Notes: a model not told the origin generated them from the sequence alone. Positions 18,170 to 27,799 are shown, numbered from the stretch's first letter. The stretch: 64,000 nt of DNA from DYJE01 sp964637565 (GCA_964637565.1 CAZWTY010000001.1:73486-137485), one strand, 5' to 3'. Made by a program: numbers and translations.

Positions 18170-21100
18170 TTGGCCAGACGATCATCGTGTGCTGATGATG
18201 GGGATCATCACACAAATTCCGTAGATCTGTTCAAATTCATTGTGGAAAATTCCAACCAGGGCATCCTTGTCCTGCGAAAAGGACGGCCTGTCTACTCCAA
18301 CCGTAAAATTCTGGAGTACACCGGGTTCACCCAGGAAGAGATCTTTTCAAGACCGCTGGCCGACCTGATCCATCCGGATGACCGCGAAGCCATCAGTGCG
18401 ACCTACATCCACCCTGAAAAGCCACCTTACTCCAAACCTGTGGCATCGTTCAGGATCATGCGCCAGAACAAGGAGTTCCGCTGGGTTGAACTTCATTCCA
18501 CCGACATCCTCTGGGGAGGAGACCCCGCCGCCCTCTGCTTTCTCACCGACATCACCCAGCACAAAAAATACGAAAAGGAACTGTCCGGTTACAGAAACAA
18601 CCTGGAAGAAATCATCCTCAAACGGACCAACGAGCTCCAGGAGGCCAGCCGCCAGCTTTCCGACGAGATCAGCAAACGGGAAAAAACCGAAAGCGTTCTC
18701 CATGAGCACAGCGACACCTACCGGAAAATTCTCGACGACATCCAGGAAGGGTTTTTCGAAATCGGCCTGAACGGCCGTCTGCTGTTCTTCAACAAGGCGA
18801 TGTGCGAGATCTCCGGCTACTCCGAAACCGAACTGGAGGGGATTCACTACAAAGCCTACTCCTCGGAAAAAACCGCAAAAAAACTCTACAAATCCTTCAA
18901 CGCCATCTACACCACGGGAAAACCCATCAAGATCAACGATTTCGAACTGATCCGCAAAGACGGGTCCGTGGGCGTGTTTTCCATTTCCGTGTCCCTTGTC
19001 CGGGACAAAAACGGAAAACCCACCGGATTCCGGGGCATCGGCCGGGACATCACCCAGTACAAAAAAACGGCCCAAAAACTCGAACAGGCCCGGGACGAGC
19101 TTGAAAAACGGGTGGAAGAACGGACCTCCGAACTGATCCAGGCCAATTTCGAACTGATCCGGGCCAAGGAGCTGGCCGATCAGTCGGCCCAGGCCAAAAC
19201 CGAATTCCTGGCCAACATGAGCCACGAGATCCGGACGCCCCTGAACGCCATCGTGGGAATGAGCGAACTTCTGATGAACACGAAGAGCGCGGCCAAACAG
19301 AAAGAGTACCTGAAGATCATCCGGTCGTCGTCCATGTCCCTTCTCGATATGGTCAACGATATCCTGGATTTCTCCAAGGTGGATTCGGGAAAGATGGACT
19401 TCAAATACGTGCCCTTCAACCTCCAGGACGTCATCGACAACCTGGCCGATCTATTCCTTGCGAAAAACATGGCCAAGGGCCTTGAACTGGTCATCGACAT
19501 CAAGTCCAACGTCCCTCCCCTTCTCATCGGCGACCCCTTGCGCCTGCGCCAGATCCTCGCCAACCTGGTGTCCAACGCCTTCAAATTCACGGAAAAAGGG
19601 GAAATCTGCATCAGCGCCGAGGCCAGCTCCGTGGACGAGAACCGGGTGGAGCTGATGTTCTGCGTCAAAGACACGGGCATCGGCATCGACCCCCTGATTT
19701 ACAAACAGGGCAAACAGGACCTTTTCGAAGCCTTTGCCCAGGCAGACGGTTCGTCGACCCGGAAATACGGGGGGGCCGGCCTGGGCCTGGCCATCTGCCG
19801 AAAAATCGTCACCATGATGGGGGGCAGGATCTGGGTGGAAAGCGTGCCGGGCGAGGGCAGCTCGTTCTACTTCACCGCCGTGTTCCGCCACGAGGACAAG
19901 CCCTATCAGATCAAACAGGAGATCCCTTCAAAAATCAAAGACCGGCGGGTGCTGGTGGTCGAAGACAACCCCTCCACCCTCCTGGTGATCAAACGCTACC
20001 TGGAAACCTTCGGATTCAGGGCCGATCTGGCCTCTTCCGCCGAAGAAGCCCTGGAAAAAGTGGACCGATCCCTTTCCAGCGATCCCTACTGCCTGATCCT
20101 CATGGATATCCGCCTGCCGGGTATGGACGGAATCACGGCGACCCACATCATCAAGAACAAAAAAGGGGCCGCCGCACCTTACGTGATCGTCATCAGCGCC
20201 CTGGCCGGTGAAAACGACATGAAACGGGCCATGGAAGCCGGAGCGGACCGTTTCCTGATCAAACCCTTCCGCCAGTCCCTGCTGTTCGACACCATCATGG
20301 AGATCTACGGGTACGAACCCCTGCGGTCCAGGGACCATGTGGTCGCATCCCCGGATTTCGAAACCTTTCCCGACACCAGCCTGCTCCTGGTGGAAGACAA
20401 CGCGGTCAACCAGATGGTGGTCACCGAAATGCTCCAGAACCCCGGCATCACCATCGATCTTGCCGGAAACGGCATGGAGGCCATCGAACGCCTCGAGGGG
20501 AAAAAATACGACGCCGTTCTGATGGACGTCCAGATGCCCGAGATGGACGGCATCGAAACCACCCGGATCATCCGGAGCAAGCTGGGCCTCACAGACATTC
20601 CCATCATCGCCATCACCGCCCACGCCATGTACGGGGACCGGGAAAAATGCCTGGCCTCGGGCATGAACGATTACATCCCCAAACCCGTGGACCGGGAGAA
20701 ACTTTTGTCCATCCTCAAACTCCACCTGAAATCCCCCTCCCTTTTCAACGAGGAGAGCAGGGTTTCCGATCAGAACAGGCCGGAACCCATCACGGAAAAC
20801 AGCGCCACCCTCCCCGGCCTTGATCTGGACGGCGGCCTGAAACGATTCGGCGATTCTTGGACCCGGTACATGAAGATTCTCTTGAGTTTCAGCCACAGTT
20901 TCACCGACTTCCCCAGGACCATGGCCCGGCTTATCCGGGCTGACCAATACGACGAGGCCCTGATCCAGGCCCATTCCCTGAAAGGAACCGCAGGCAATAT
21001 CTCTGCGGGCAGACTTTATCTGGCGGCCGAACATTTCGAAAAAGCCCTGAGATCCAAAGATAAAAACCCCATCGAAACGGCATTCAAACAGGTGGATGAC

Positions 21101-21466
21101 GAGCTCCGGCTTGTTCTCGATTCCATCAACCGGGTCACGTTCAACGCCGTGACCATGAACGAACCCCCGCTGCCCCCGCAGATGAACCAGGCACCGCCCC
21201 CTTTCCATCCTGAAAAAATCCTCGGCCTTATCCCGGATCTCACCGAGAAACTCAGGGCCTTCGACCCGGTGGAATCGGAAACCCGGATGGAGGAGCTCAA
21301 GCGGTGTTTCGTCCTTCATCCCCACCATGGGCTGGAATCTGTGGTGCAGGAGCTGGAAGACCACATAAACAACTACCGGTTCGACGAGGCCATGGAGGTC
21401 CTGGAGAATTTCGAACACCAGTTGAAGGACATGGATGCCGGGATGCCGGAACTGTCGGCCCCATGA
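18170..21466 (+). CDS. Hybrid sensor histidine kinase with two receivers and an HPt domain
   Basis: The 1098-residue protein is a full phosphorelay in one chain. In order it has a PAS domain (about 20-135), a second PAS (about 180-305), a coiled coil, HisKA with phosphoacceptor His352 in NMSHEIRTPLNAIVG, an HATPase domain (VKDTGIGID, GGAGLGLAI), a receiver with Asp646 (LMDIRLPGMDG), a second receiver with Asp786 (LMDVQMPEMDG) and an HPt domain with His935 (AHSLKGTAGN). No transmembrane segment is seen, so it is probably cytoplasmic. TTG 18170 is preferred because GGGGGAGG precedes it. The response regulator downstream is the likely output. Confidence 0.93.
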   Translation: MARRSSCADDGDHHTNSVDLFKFIVENSNQGILVLRKGRPVYSNRKILEYTGFTQEEIFSRPLADLIHPDDREAISATYIHPEKPPYSKPVASFRIMRQNKEFRWVELHSTDILWGGDPAALCFLTDITQHKKYEKELSGYRNNLEEIILKRTNELQEASRQLSDEISKREKTESVLHEHSDTYRKILDDIQEGFFEIGLNGRLLFFNKAMCEISGYSETELEGIHYKAYSSEKTAKKLYKSFNAIYTTGKPIKINDFELIRKDGSVGVFSISVSLVRDKNGKPTGFRGIGRDITQYKKTAQKLEQARDELEKRVEERTSELIQANFELIRAKELADQSAQAKTEFLANMSHEIRTPLNAIVGMSELLMNTKSAAKQKEYLKIIRSSSMSLLDMVNDILDFSKVDSGKMDFKYVPFNLQDVIDNLADLFLAKNMAKGLELVIDIKSNVPPLLIGDPLRLRQILANLVSNAFKFTEKGEICISAEASSVDENRVELMFCVKDTGIGIDPLIYKQGKQDLFEAFAQADGSSTRKYGGAGLGLAICRKIVTMMGGRIWVESVPGEGSSFYFTAVFRHEDKPYQIKQEIPSKIKDRRVLVVEDNPSTLLVIKRYLETFGFRADLASSAEEALEKVDRSLSSDPYCLILMDIRLPGMDGITATHIIKNKKGAAAPYVIVISALAGENDMKRAMEAGADRFLIKPFRQSLLFDTIMEIYGYEPLRSRDHVVASPDFETFPDTSLLLVEDNAVNQMVVTEMLQNPGITIDLAGNGMEAIERLEGKKYDAVLMDVQMPEMDGIETTRIIRSKLGLTDIPIIAITAHAMYGDREKCLASGMNDYIPKPVDREKLLSILKLHLKSPSLFNEESRVSDQNRPEPITENSATLPGLDLDGGLKRFGDSWTRYMKILLSFSHSFTDFPRTMARLIRADQYDEALIQAHSLKGTAGNISAGRLYLAAEHFEKALRSKDKNPIETAFKQVDDELRLVLDSINRVTFNAVTMNEPPLPPQMNQAPPPFHPEKILGLIPDLTEKLRAFDPVESETRMEELKRCFVLHPHHGLESVVQELEDHINNYRFDEAMEVLENFEHQLKDMDAGMPELSAP

Positions 21467-21633
21467 AACAGGCCCGGGAAACTAAGCGGAAGCTTGACTT
21501 TTGCAGCCGATATTGTATTCATGTTTCATACACTGGCTAAAAATCATGAACGACTTTCGTGTCGCGTTCCGGTATACGGAAACCACATTGAAGCCCGGGA
21601 ACTATGTGAACCACTCCGGAGACTGACTGACAC

Positions 21634-22695
21634 ATGAGCGGATTTACCAACCGAAGGATTCTTCTGGTCGATGACACCAAGGCCAACATAGACATCCTTG
21701 TTCAGACCCTCAAGCAGGATTACAAGCTCGGAGTGGCACTCACCGGGGCCAAAGCCATCGAATACACCAAAGCCAACCGCCTGGACCTGATTCTCCTCGA
21801 CATCCTGATGCCGGAAATGGACGGCTTCGAAGTCTGCCAGCGGCTCAAGGAAAACCCGGCCACACGGTCGGTTCCCATCATCTTCATCACCGCCATCGAC
21901 GATCCCCAGCACAAGAAAAAAGGCCTTGAAATCGGGGCGGTGGATTACATCACCAAACCCTTCGACATTTCAGAGGTCAGGGCCCGCGTGAAAACCCACC
22001 TCAGCCTGAAGATTACCCAGGAGGAACTGAGCAACCGCAACCTGATCCTGGAGGAAAAAATCAGGGAACGGACCCGGGAGCTCAAGGAAACCCAGGTGGA
22101 GATCATCAAACGGCTGAGCCTTGCCTCCAAATACCGGGACAACGGAACCGGCCAGAACGTCACCCGGATCAGCCGAATGGCCCGGATCCTGGGCCTCGCC
22201 GCAGGGCTCACCCCGGAGGACGCCGAAACCCTGGCCCTGTCCAGCATGCTCCACGACGCCGGAAAAATCGGCATCGCCGACGCCATCCTCCTGAAAAAAG
22301 GCCCGCTGACAGACGACGAATGGAAGACCATGAAAAAGCACACCACCATCGGCTCACGGCTTCTGTCGGGCAGCCGGTCCAGGCTGATCCAGGATGCGGA
22401 AACCATCGCCCTCACCCACCATGAAAAATGGGACGGTTCGGGCTACAACCAGGGTTTGAAGGGTGAAGAAATCCCCCTGATCAGCCGCATCGTGGGGATC
22501 TGTGACGTATTCGACGCCCTGATTTCCGAAAGGCCCTACAAGCAGGCCTGGCCGGTGGAACAGGCCTTCCGGGAAATCGAGCGGAAAAGCGGAACGGATT
22601 TCGATCCACGGCTGGTCCAGCTTTTTCTCGGACTTGAAAGCGAACTCGTGAAAATCATCGGGGAAACACGAAAGATCGTTCTCCTCGAACCCTAA
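21634..22695 (+). CDS. Response regulator with degenerate HD-GYP domain
   Basis: The protein (353 residues) has an N-terminal receiver with Asp56 (LLDILMPEMDG) and Lys in TKPFD, a coiled linker, and a C-terminal HD-GYP-type domain. The HD pair (LHDAGKIGI, His207-Asp208), a later MKKHTTIG His and the HHEKWDGSGY motif are kept. Three normally conserved positions differ: the E and H of the usual ETG-x-H are Gly171 and Asn175 (NGTGQNV), and GYP is GYN (Asn272). HD-GYP enzymes degrade cyclic di-GMP; activity here is doubtful. It lies 167 bases after the hybrid kinase. Confidence 0.9.
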   Translation: MSGFTNRRILLVDDTKANIDILVQTLKQDYKLGVALTGAKAIEYTKANRLDLILLDILMPEMDGFEVCQRLKENPATRSVPIIFITAIDDPQHKKKGLEIGAVDYITKPFDISEVRARVKTHLSLKITQEELSNRNLILEEKIRERTRELKETQVEIIKRLSLASKYRDNGTGQNVTRISRMARILGLAAGLTPEDAETLALSSMLHDAGKIGIADAILLKKGPLTDDEWKTMKKHTTIGSRLLSGSRSRLIQDAETIALTHHEKWDGSGYNQGLKGEEIPLISRIVGICDVFDALISERPYKQAWPVEQAFREIERKSGTDFDPRLVQLFLGLESELVKIIGETRKIVLLEP

Positions 22696-22741
22696 ACGGG
22701 CTTGTTTCGAACAGAAGCCCAACAGCCATCACAGGAAAACC

Positions 22742-23521
22742 ATGAACCAGGACACCCTGACAAAACTCCTCACCGACGTGGCCCAGGGAGGCCGCACCGT
22801 GGAAGAGGCCGCCGCCCTTCTGAAACACCTTTCCATGGAGGACATCTCCTACGCCAACATCGACCATCACCGGGGCCTTCGCAAAGGGTTTCCCGAAGTG
22901 ATCTTCGGCCAGGGCAAAACAGCGGCCCAGATCATCGGCATCATGGAACGCATGGCTGTCCAGGAGCATGTGATCCTGGCCACCCGGGTGGAAGCGGACA
23001 AAGCTGAGCTGATCCTCAACGCCTTTCCCGACGCCGAATACCACGACGACGCCCGCATGGTGATCTGGAAAACCAGGGAACCCGCCATCACGGGCAACGG
23101 CCTGGTCCTTGTCCTGTCCGCCGGAACCTCCGACATCCCCGTGGCCAACGAAGCGGCCCTCACGGCAAAGATGATGGGAAACCGCGTGGAAACCGTCTTT
23201 GATGTGGGCGTGGCCGGCATCCACCGATTGTTCAGGCACCGGGCCCTGATCGAGGAAGCCGCCGTTCTCGTGGTGGTGGCCGGCATGGAAGGCGCCCTTC
23301 CCAGCGTGGTGGCCGGCATGGTCCAGGCTCCGGTGATCGCCGTCCCCACCAGCGTGGGTTACGGCATCAGCCTGAACGGCATCACGGCCCTTTTCGCCAT
23401 GCTGAACTGCTGCAGCTCCAACGTGGCGGTGGTGAACATCGACAACGGGTTCGGCGCGGGCTACATGGCCTCGTCGATCAACCATATTCCGGCCAAGCAT
23501 ATTCCGACCGAGACCCCGTGA
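22742..23521 (+). CDS. larB: Nickel-pincer cofactor biosynthesis protein LarB
   Basis: LarB carboxylates and hydrolyses nicotinic acid adenine dinucleotide in the first step of nickel-pincer nucleotide synthesis for lactate racemase-type enzymes. The 259-residue protein has the LarB N-terminal region (EDISYANIDHHRGLRKGFPEVIFGQGK) and the PurE-like C-terminal domain (VLSAGTSDIPVANEAALT, VVVAGMEGALPSVVAG, PTSVGYG). AGGAAAA precedes ATG 22742. It follows the response regulator by 46 bases. No larC, larE or larA is in the window, so its partners must lie elsewhere. Confidence 0.92.
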   Translation: MNQDTLTKLLTDVAQGGRTVEEAAALLKHLSMEDISYANIDHHRGLRKGFPEVIFGQGKTAAQIIGIMERMAVQEHVILATRVEADKAELILNAFPDAEYHDDARMVIWKTREPAITGNGLVLVLSAGTSDIPVANEAALTAKMMGNRVETVFDVGVAGIHRLFRHRALIEEAAVLVVVAGMEGALPSVVAGMVQAPVIAVPTSVGYGISLNGITALFAMLNCCSSNVAVVNIDNGFGAGYMASSINHIPAKHIPTETP

Positions 23522-23563
23522 AGTGCAGAGCAACAAAAAAAAACATCCCAGCCCAATCATTCC

Positions 23564-23592
23564 TTGACAAATCCGGCTGTTAGGCTTAATAG
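23564..23592 (+). promoter_or_regulatory. Sigma-70 type promoter of the ilv operon
   Basis: A perfect -35 hexamer TTGACA (23564-23569) is followed after 17 bases by TAATAG (23587-23592). Transcription would start near 23600, about 25 bases before the leader peptide gene. Confidence 0.75.
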
Positions 23593-23623
23593 TTCAAATC
23601 ACAATAAATTTAAGGGATTTTAA

Positions 23624-23713
23624 ATGAACCGTACAGCAGCCATTTCCACCATCGTCGTCCTGATTACCCTGACAGGTGTCGTCCCTGTCCTGGGCGTCAT
23701 CCTGGTCGGATGA
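23624..23713 (+). CDS. Branched-chain amino acid leader peptide (attenuator)
   Basis: This 29-codon frame was found by eye and is below usual gene-calling limits. It begins MNRTAAISTIVVLITLTG and ends VILVG. Fifteen of 29 residues are Ile, Val or Leu, with Val-Val pairs at 11-12 and 19-20. AAGGGA lies 6 bases before the ATG. It sits between a consensus promoter and a terminator hairpin just ahead of ilvD. Those are the hallmarks of ribosome-mediated attenuation as in the E. coli ilvGMEDA and ilvBN leaders. The peptide itself is unlikely to have another role. Confidence 0.8.
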   Translation: MNRTAAISTIVVLITLTGVVPVLGVILVG

Positions 23714-23717
23714 GGTC

Positions 23718-23792
23718 GATAATGGCTTGACATAACCCAATCATTTCAACATAAAAAGCCGTTATCAGACAAAAACTGATAACGGCTTTTTT
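23718..23792 (+). promoter_or_regulatory. ilv attenuator: antiterminator and terminator hairpins
   Basis: The terminator is a 16-base-pair stem (AAAAAGCCGTTATCAG at 23753-23768, CTGATAACGGCTTTTT at 23776-23791) followed by T. The segment GATAATGGCTT (23718-23728), just after the leader stop codon, can pair with AAGCCGTTATC (23756-23766) in the terminator's 5' arm, with one G-U pair. It therefore forms a competing antiterminator. A ribosome reaching the stop codon would cover 23718-23728 and favour termination; stalling at Ile/Val/Leu codons would free it. Confidence 0.8.
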
Positions 23793-23805
23793 AATGGAGA
23801 AAAAC

Positions 23806-25473
23806 ATGAAAAGTCAGCAAGTGAAAAAAGGAATCGAAAGAGCCCCCCACCGTTCCCTGTTCAAGGCCATGGGCTACACGGACACTGAAATCGAACGGCC
23901 TCTGATCGGTGTGGCCAATGCCGCCAACACCATCATTCCCGGCCATGTCCACCTCAACCGGATCGCCGAGGCCGTCAAGGCCGGCATCTACATGGCAGGC
24001 GGAACCCCCATCGAATTCGGCGTCATCGGTGTCTGTGACGGCATCGCCATGAACCACACGGGGATGAGCTATTCTTTGGGCAGCCGCGAGCTGATCGCCG
24101 ACAGCGTGGAAGTGATGGCCACGGGCCATGCCCTGGACGCCATGGTCATGATTCCCAACTGCGACAAGATCGTTCCGGGTATGCTCATGGCCGCGGCCAG
24201 ACTGGACCTGCCCACGATTTTCATCAGTGGGGGCCCCATGCTTGCCGGACGTCATCCCTTGGACAACTCGAAAAAGGTGGACCTGATCACCGTATTCGAA
24301 AGCGTGGGTGCGGTGCTTTCCAATAAAATGAGCGAGGCGGAACTCCACTCCATCGAAGATGCGGCCTGCCCCACCTGCGGGTCCTGCTCGGGGATGTTCA
24401 CGGCCAATTCCATGAACTGCCTCACCGAGGCCATCGGCATGGGGCTTCCCGGCAACGGCACCATTCCGGCAGTCATGGCGGCCCGCGAACGCCTGGCCAA
24501 GGAAGCGGGCATGAAGATCATGGAGCTTCTGAAAAACGACATCCGTCCCTCGAAAATCATGACGGAGAAATCGTTCCGGAACGCCCTGGCCGTGGACATG
24601 GCCCTGGGCTGCTCCACCAACACAGTGCTTCACCTGAAAGCCATCGCCCATGAGGCGGGGGTTTCCATCGATCTCAACCTGATCAACGAGATCAGCAAGA
24701 TCGTTCCCCACCTCTGCTCCCTGTCACCGGGCGGCAAGGACCACATCGAGGACCTGAACGCCGCCGGTGGAATCCAGGCCGTGCTCAAAGTCCTGTATGA
24801 CAAGGGCCTGATCGACGGAGACTGCATCACGGTCACCGGGAAAACAGTGCAGGAAAACACGGTGGGACGGACGGTCTTGAACGAAGACGTGATCCGGCCC
24901 TTCCATTCGCCGTATCACGCGGAAGGCGGCCTGGCCGTCCTTTTCGGCAACCTGGCCCCGGACGGATGCGTGGTCAAGCAGTCAGCCGTCCTTGAAAGCA
25001 TGCTCCGCCACAAAGGCCCGGCCCGGGTGTTCAACTCGGAAGAGGAAGCCAGCAAGGTCATCATGGGCGGCGGCATCAAAAAAGGCGACGTGATCGTGAT
25101 CCGCTACGAGGGCCCCATGGGAGGCCCGGGCATGCGCGAAATGCTCTCGCCCACCTCGGCCATCGCGGGCATGAAACTGGACGATTCAGTGGCCCTGTTG
25201 ACCGACGGCCGCTTTTCTGGAGGAACCAAGGGGGCGTCCATCGGCCACATCTCACCCGAGGCGGCCCACGGCGGACCCATCGCCATTGTCCGCGAGGGAG
25301 ACATGATCTCCATCGACATTCCGGCCAAGACCATCACTCTGGACGTGCCGGACGAGGAGATCAAAAAACGGCTGACCGAATGGACAAAACCGGCTCCGAA
25401 AATCACGAAAGGCTACATGGCCCGGTATTCGAAACTGGTGTCGTCGGCCAGTGAAGGGGCCATCGTTAAATAG
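23806..25473 (+). CDS. ilvD: Dihydroxy-acid dehydratase
   Basis: IlvD dehydrates dihydroxy acids to the 2-keto acids of valine and isoleucine using an Fe-S cluster. The protein (555 residues) has IPNCDKIVPGMLMAAARL and AACPTCGSCSGMFTANSMN, which hold the cluster cysteines, and SGGPMLAG and LTDGRFSGGTKG near the C terminus. The start is ATG 23806, with GGAGAAAAAC before it; the in-frame ATG 12 bases upstream overlaps the ribosome site. It is the first structural gene after the attenuator. Confidence 0.97.
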   Translation: MKSQQVKKGIERAPHRSLFKAMGYTDTEIERPLIGVANAANTIIPGHVHLNRIAEAVKAGIYMAGGTPIEFGVIGVCDGIAMNHTGMSYSLGSRELIADSVEVMATGHALDAMVMIPNCDKIVPGMLMAAARLDLPTIFISGGPMLAGRHPLDNSKKVDLITVFESVGAVLSNKMSEAELHSIEDAACPTCGSCSGMFTANSMNCLTEAIGMGLPGNGTIPAVMAARERLAKEAGMKIMELLKNDIRPSKIMTEKSFRNALAVDMALGCSTNTVLHLKAIAHEAGVSIDLNLINEISKIVPHLCSLSPGGKDHIEDLNAAGGIQAVLKVLYDKGLIDGDCITVTGKTVQENTVGRTVLNEDVIRPFHSPYHAEGGLAVLFGNLAPDGCVVKQSAVLESMLRHKGPARVFNSEEEASKVIMGGGIKKGDVIVIRYEGPMGGPGMREMLSPTSAIAGMKLDDSVALLTDGRFSGGTKGASIGHISPEAAHGGPIAIVREGDMISIDIPAKTITLDVPDEEIKKRLTEWTKPAPKITKGYMARYSKLVSSASEGAIVK

Positions 25474-25516
25474 ATACTGCGGAATCTTGACATATCAATT
25501 TGGAAGGAAAAACATC

Positions 25517-27211
25517 ATGAAACTCACAGGCGCACAGATCCTGATGAAAGTTTTCGAGGAAGAAGGGGTTGACACCATATTCGGGTATCCCGGCGGTGCC
25601 GTACTCGATATCTACGACGCCCTTGACCGCACCGAAATCAAACACGTACTCGTTCGGCACGAGCAGGGCGCCGTTCACGCGGCCGACGGCTACGCCAGGG
25701 CCGCCAACAAAACAGGCGTATGCCTTGTAACCTCCGGCCCCGGAGCCACCAACACGGTAACCGGCATCGCCTCGGCCTACATGGACTCCATTCCCATGGT
25801 GATCATCACCGGCCAGGTGTCCAGTCACCTCATCGGCAACGACGCGTTCCAGGAAGTGGACATCGTGGGTATCACACGACCCTGCACCAAGCACAACTAC
25901 CTGGTAAAGGACATCCACAAACTGGCGTCCGTTCTGAGGGAGGCGTTCTACCTGGCCCGAAGCGGACGGCCCGGCCCTGTTCTCGTGGATATTCCCAAGG
26001 ACGTATCGAACCTGACCACCACCTATGAAAAACCGCCGGTGGGAAGTAAAATCGAGATGCGTTCCTATAGGCCCACATACAAGCCGAACATCAAACAGGT
26101 TCAGAAAATCGTCAGTTTGCTGAAAAAGGCGAAAAAGCCCATCATCTTTTCAGGTGGCGGCGCCATCCACTCCGGAGCGGCCGAGGCTCTGACCGAGTTC
26201 GCAAAGAAAACACGGATCCCGGTGACCTCATCCCTCATGGGCCTTGGCGCCTTTCCGGGAACCGATCCCCTGTGGCTGGGCATGCTGGGCATGCACGGAA
26301 CTTACAGGGCCAATCTGGCCGTCAGCACCTGCGACCTGATGATCGCCATCGGCGTAAGGTTTGACGACCGGGTAACGGGAAAGACCGACGTGTTCGCCAA
26401 GAACGCCACCATCGTTCAGATCGACATCGATCCCACATCGATTCACAAGAACATTCCGGTGGCCGTTCCCATCGTGGGTGACTGCCGCATGGCCCTTGAA
26501 GAACTGAACAGCCTGATCGACAACGAGAACATCGACGAACTGTGCCTGGAAAGGGACGCCTGGCACAACCAGATCGAAGAATGGAAGAAGACCAAACCCC
26601 TGGCCTACGATCAGAAAGAAGCCATCAAGCCCCAGTACGTTATCGAAAAGTTTTTCGAGCTGACCAAGGGCGAGGCCATCGTGACCACGGAAGTAGGCCA
26701 GAACCAGATGTGGGCGGCCCAGTACTACCATTTCAACAAGCCGAACCACTTCATCACCTCGGGCGGCCTCGGCTGCATGGGATTCGGCCTGCCGGCGGCC
26801 ATCGGAGCCCAGGTGGCCCAGCCTGACCGGATCGTGGCCGATATCGCCGGTGACGGAAGCATTCAGATGAACATCCAGGAGATGGCCACGGCCGTTCAGT
26901 ACGGCCTGCCGGTAAAAATCATCATCCTGAACAACCGGTATCTGGGCATGGTTCGCCAGTGGCAGGAGTTGTTCTACAAAAGAAGGTACGCCTCCACCAC
27001 CCTGGACCACAACCCGGATTTCGTGAAGCTGGCCGAAGCTTTCGGCGCTCTGGGTCTCCGGGCCACCCGTCCCGACGAGGTGGAAAAGGTTCTGAAAGAA
27101 GGCCTGGCCTCGCCGAAAACCGTAATCATGGAGTTTATCACCGACCGTGAGGAAAACGTGTATCCCATGGTTCCTGCGGGCAAGGCCATCACGGACATGC
27201 TTCTTGTTTAA
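25517..27211 (+). CDS. ilvB: Acetolactate synthase large subunit
   Basis: This thiamine-diphosphate enzyme condenses pyruvate with pyruvate or 2-ketobutyrate. The 564-residue protein shows the N-terminal catalytic Glu region (FGYPGGAVLDIYDAL, RHEQGAVHAADGYAR), VTSGPGATNTVTG, and the ThDP-binding DIAGDGSIQMNIQEM with NNRYLGMVRQWQ. GGAAGGA precedes ATG 25517. It lies 43 bases after ilvD, with the small subunit following, so it is in the attenuated operon. Confidence 0.97.
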   Translation: MKLTGAQILMKVFEEEGVDTIFGYPGGAVLDIYDALDRTEIKHVLVRHEQGAVHAADGYARAANKTGVCLVTSGPGATNTVTGIASAYMDSIPMVIITGQVSSHLIGNDAFQEVDIVGITRPCTKHNYLVKDIHKLASVLREAFYLARSGRPGPVLVDIPKDVSNLTTTYEKPPVGSKIEMRSYRPTYKPNIKQVQKIVSLLKKAKKPIIFSGGGAIHSGAAEALTEFAKKTRIPVTSSLMGLGAFPGTDPLWLGMLGMHGTYRANLAVSTCDLMIAIGVRFDDRVTGKTDVFAKNATIVQIDIDPTSIHKNIPVAVPIVGDCRMALEELNSLIDNENIDELCLERDAWHNQIEEWKKTKPLAYDQKEAIKPQYVIEKFFELTKGEAIVTTEVGQNQMWAAQYYHFNKPNHFITSGGLGCMGFGLPAAIGAQVAQPDRIVADIAGDGSIQMNIQEMATAVQYGLPVKIIILNNRYLGMVRQWQELFYKRRYASTTLDHNPDFVKLAEAFGALGLRATRPDEVEKVLKEGLASPKTVIMEFITDREENVYPMVPAGKAITDMLLV

Positions 27212-27313
27212 CGGCCATGGGCGGCCCTTTTGACAAGGACGCCCGCAACGCATGATGAAAGGCGAAGGGCTTTGGCCCTCATGCCGCTTTCATATAAAAT
27301 AAGGAAACGAACG

Positions 27314-27799
27314 ATGAGCGAAAAAAAACATATCCTGTCCATCCTGGTTGACAACGAGCCGGGCGTTCTTTCCCGGATCGCCGGACTGTTCTCAGGCAGG
27401 GGTTACAACATCGAGAGCCTCAGCGTGGCCCCCACCAACGACCCGGCCGTGTCCCGGGTCACCATGGTGACCGTGGCCGACGCGGACATCATGGAGCAGA
27501 TCAAGAAGCAGCTTCACAAGCTGATCAACGTGATCACGGTTCACGACCTCACCGGGGCCAACTTCATCCAGCGGGAGCTGGCCCTGATCAAGGTGAACGC
27601 CAAAAGCGACAACCGGGAGGAGATTCTCAGGATCGTGAACATTTTCAGGTACAAGATCGTGGACGTGGCCCCGGACAGTTTCATCATCCAGGCCACGGCC
27701 AAGGGCGACAAACTCGATGCCTTTATCAAACTTTTAACCCCCATGGGCATAAAAGAGATTGTCAAAACAGGGAGCATTGCATTATACAGAGGCAACTGA
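27314..27799 (+). CDS. ilvN: Acetolactate synthase small (regulatory) subunit
   Basis: The protein of 161 residues has an N-terminal ACT domain (HILSILVDNEPGVLSRIAGLF, GRGYNIESLSV) that binds valine for feedback control, and a C-terminal ALS_ss domain (LALIKVNAKSDNREEILRIV). AAGGAAACG precedes ATG 27314. The gap to ilvB is 102 bases and holds no gene. It matches the longer bacterial small subunit (IlvH/IlvN type). Confidence 0.96.
   Translation: MSEKKHILSILVDNEPGVLSRIAGLFSGRGYNIESLSVAPTNDPAVSRVTMVTVADADIMEQIKKQLHKLINVITVHDLTGANFIQRELALIKVNAKSDNREEILRIVNIFRYKIVDVAPDSFIIQATAKGDKLDAFIKLLTPMGIKEIVKTGSIALYRGN

Noticed and set aside
19928..21418. 496-codon open frame opposite the hybrid kinase
   Set aside because: Shadow frame of the receiver and HPt coding strand; composition is low-complexity and not protein-like.
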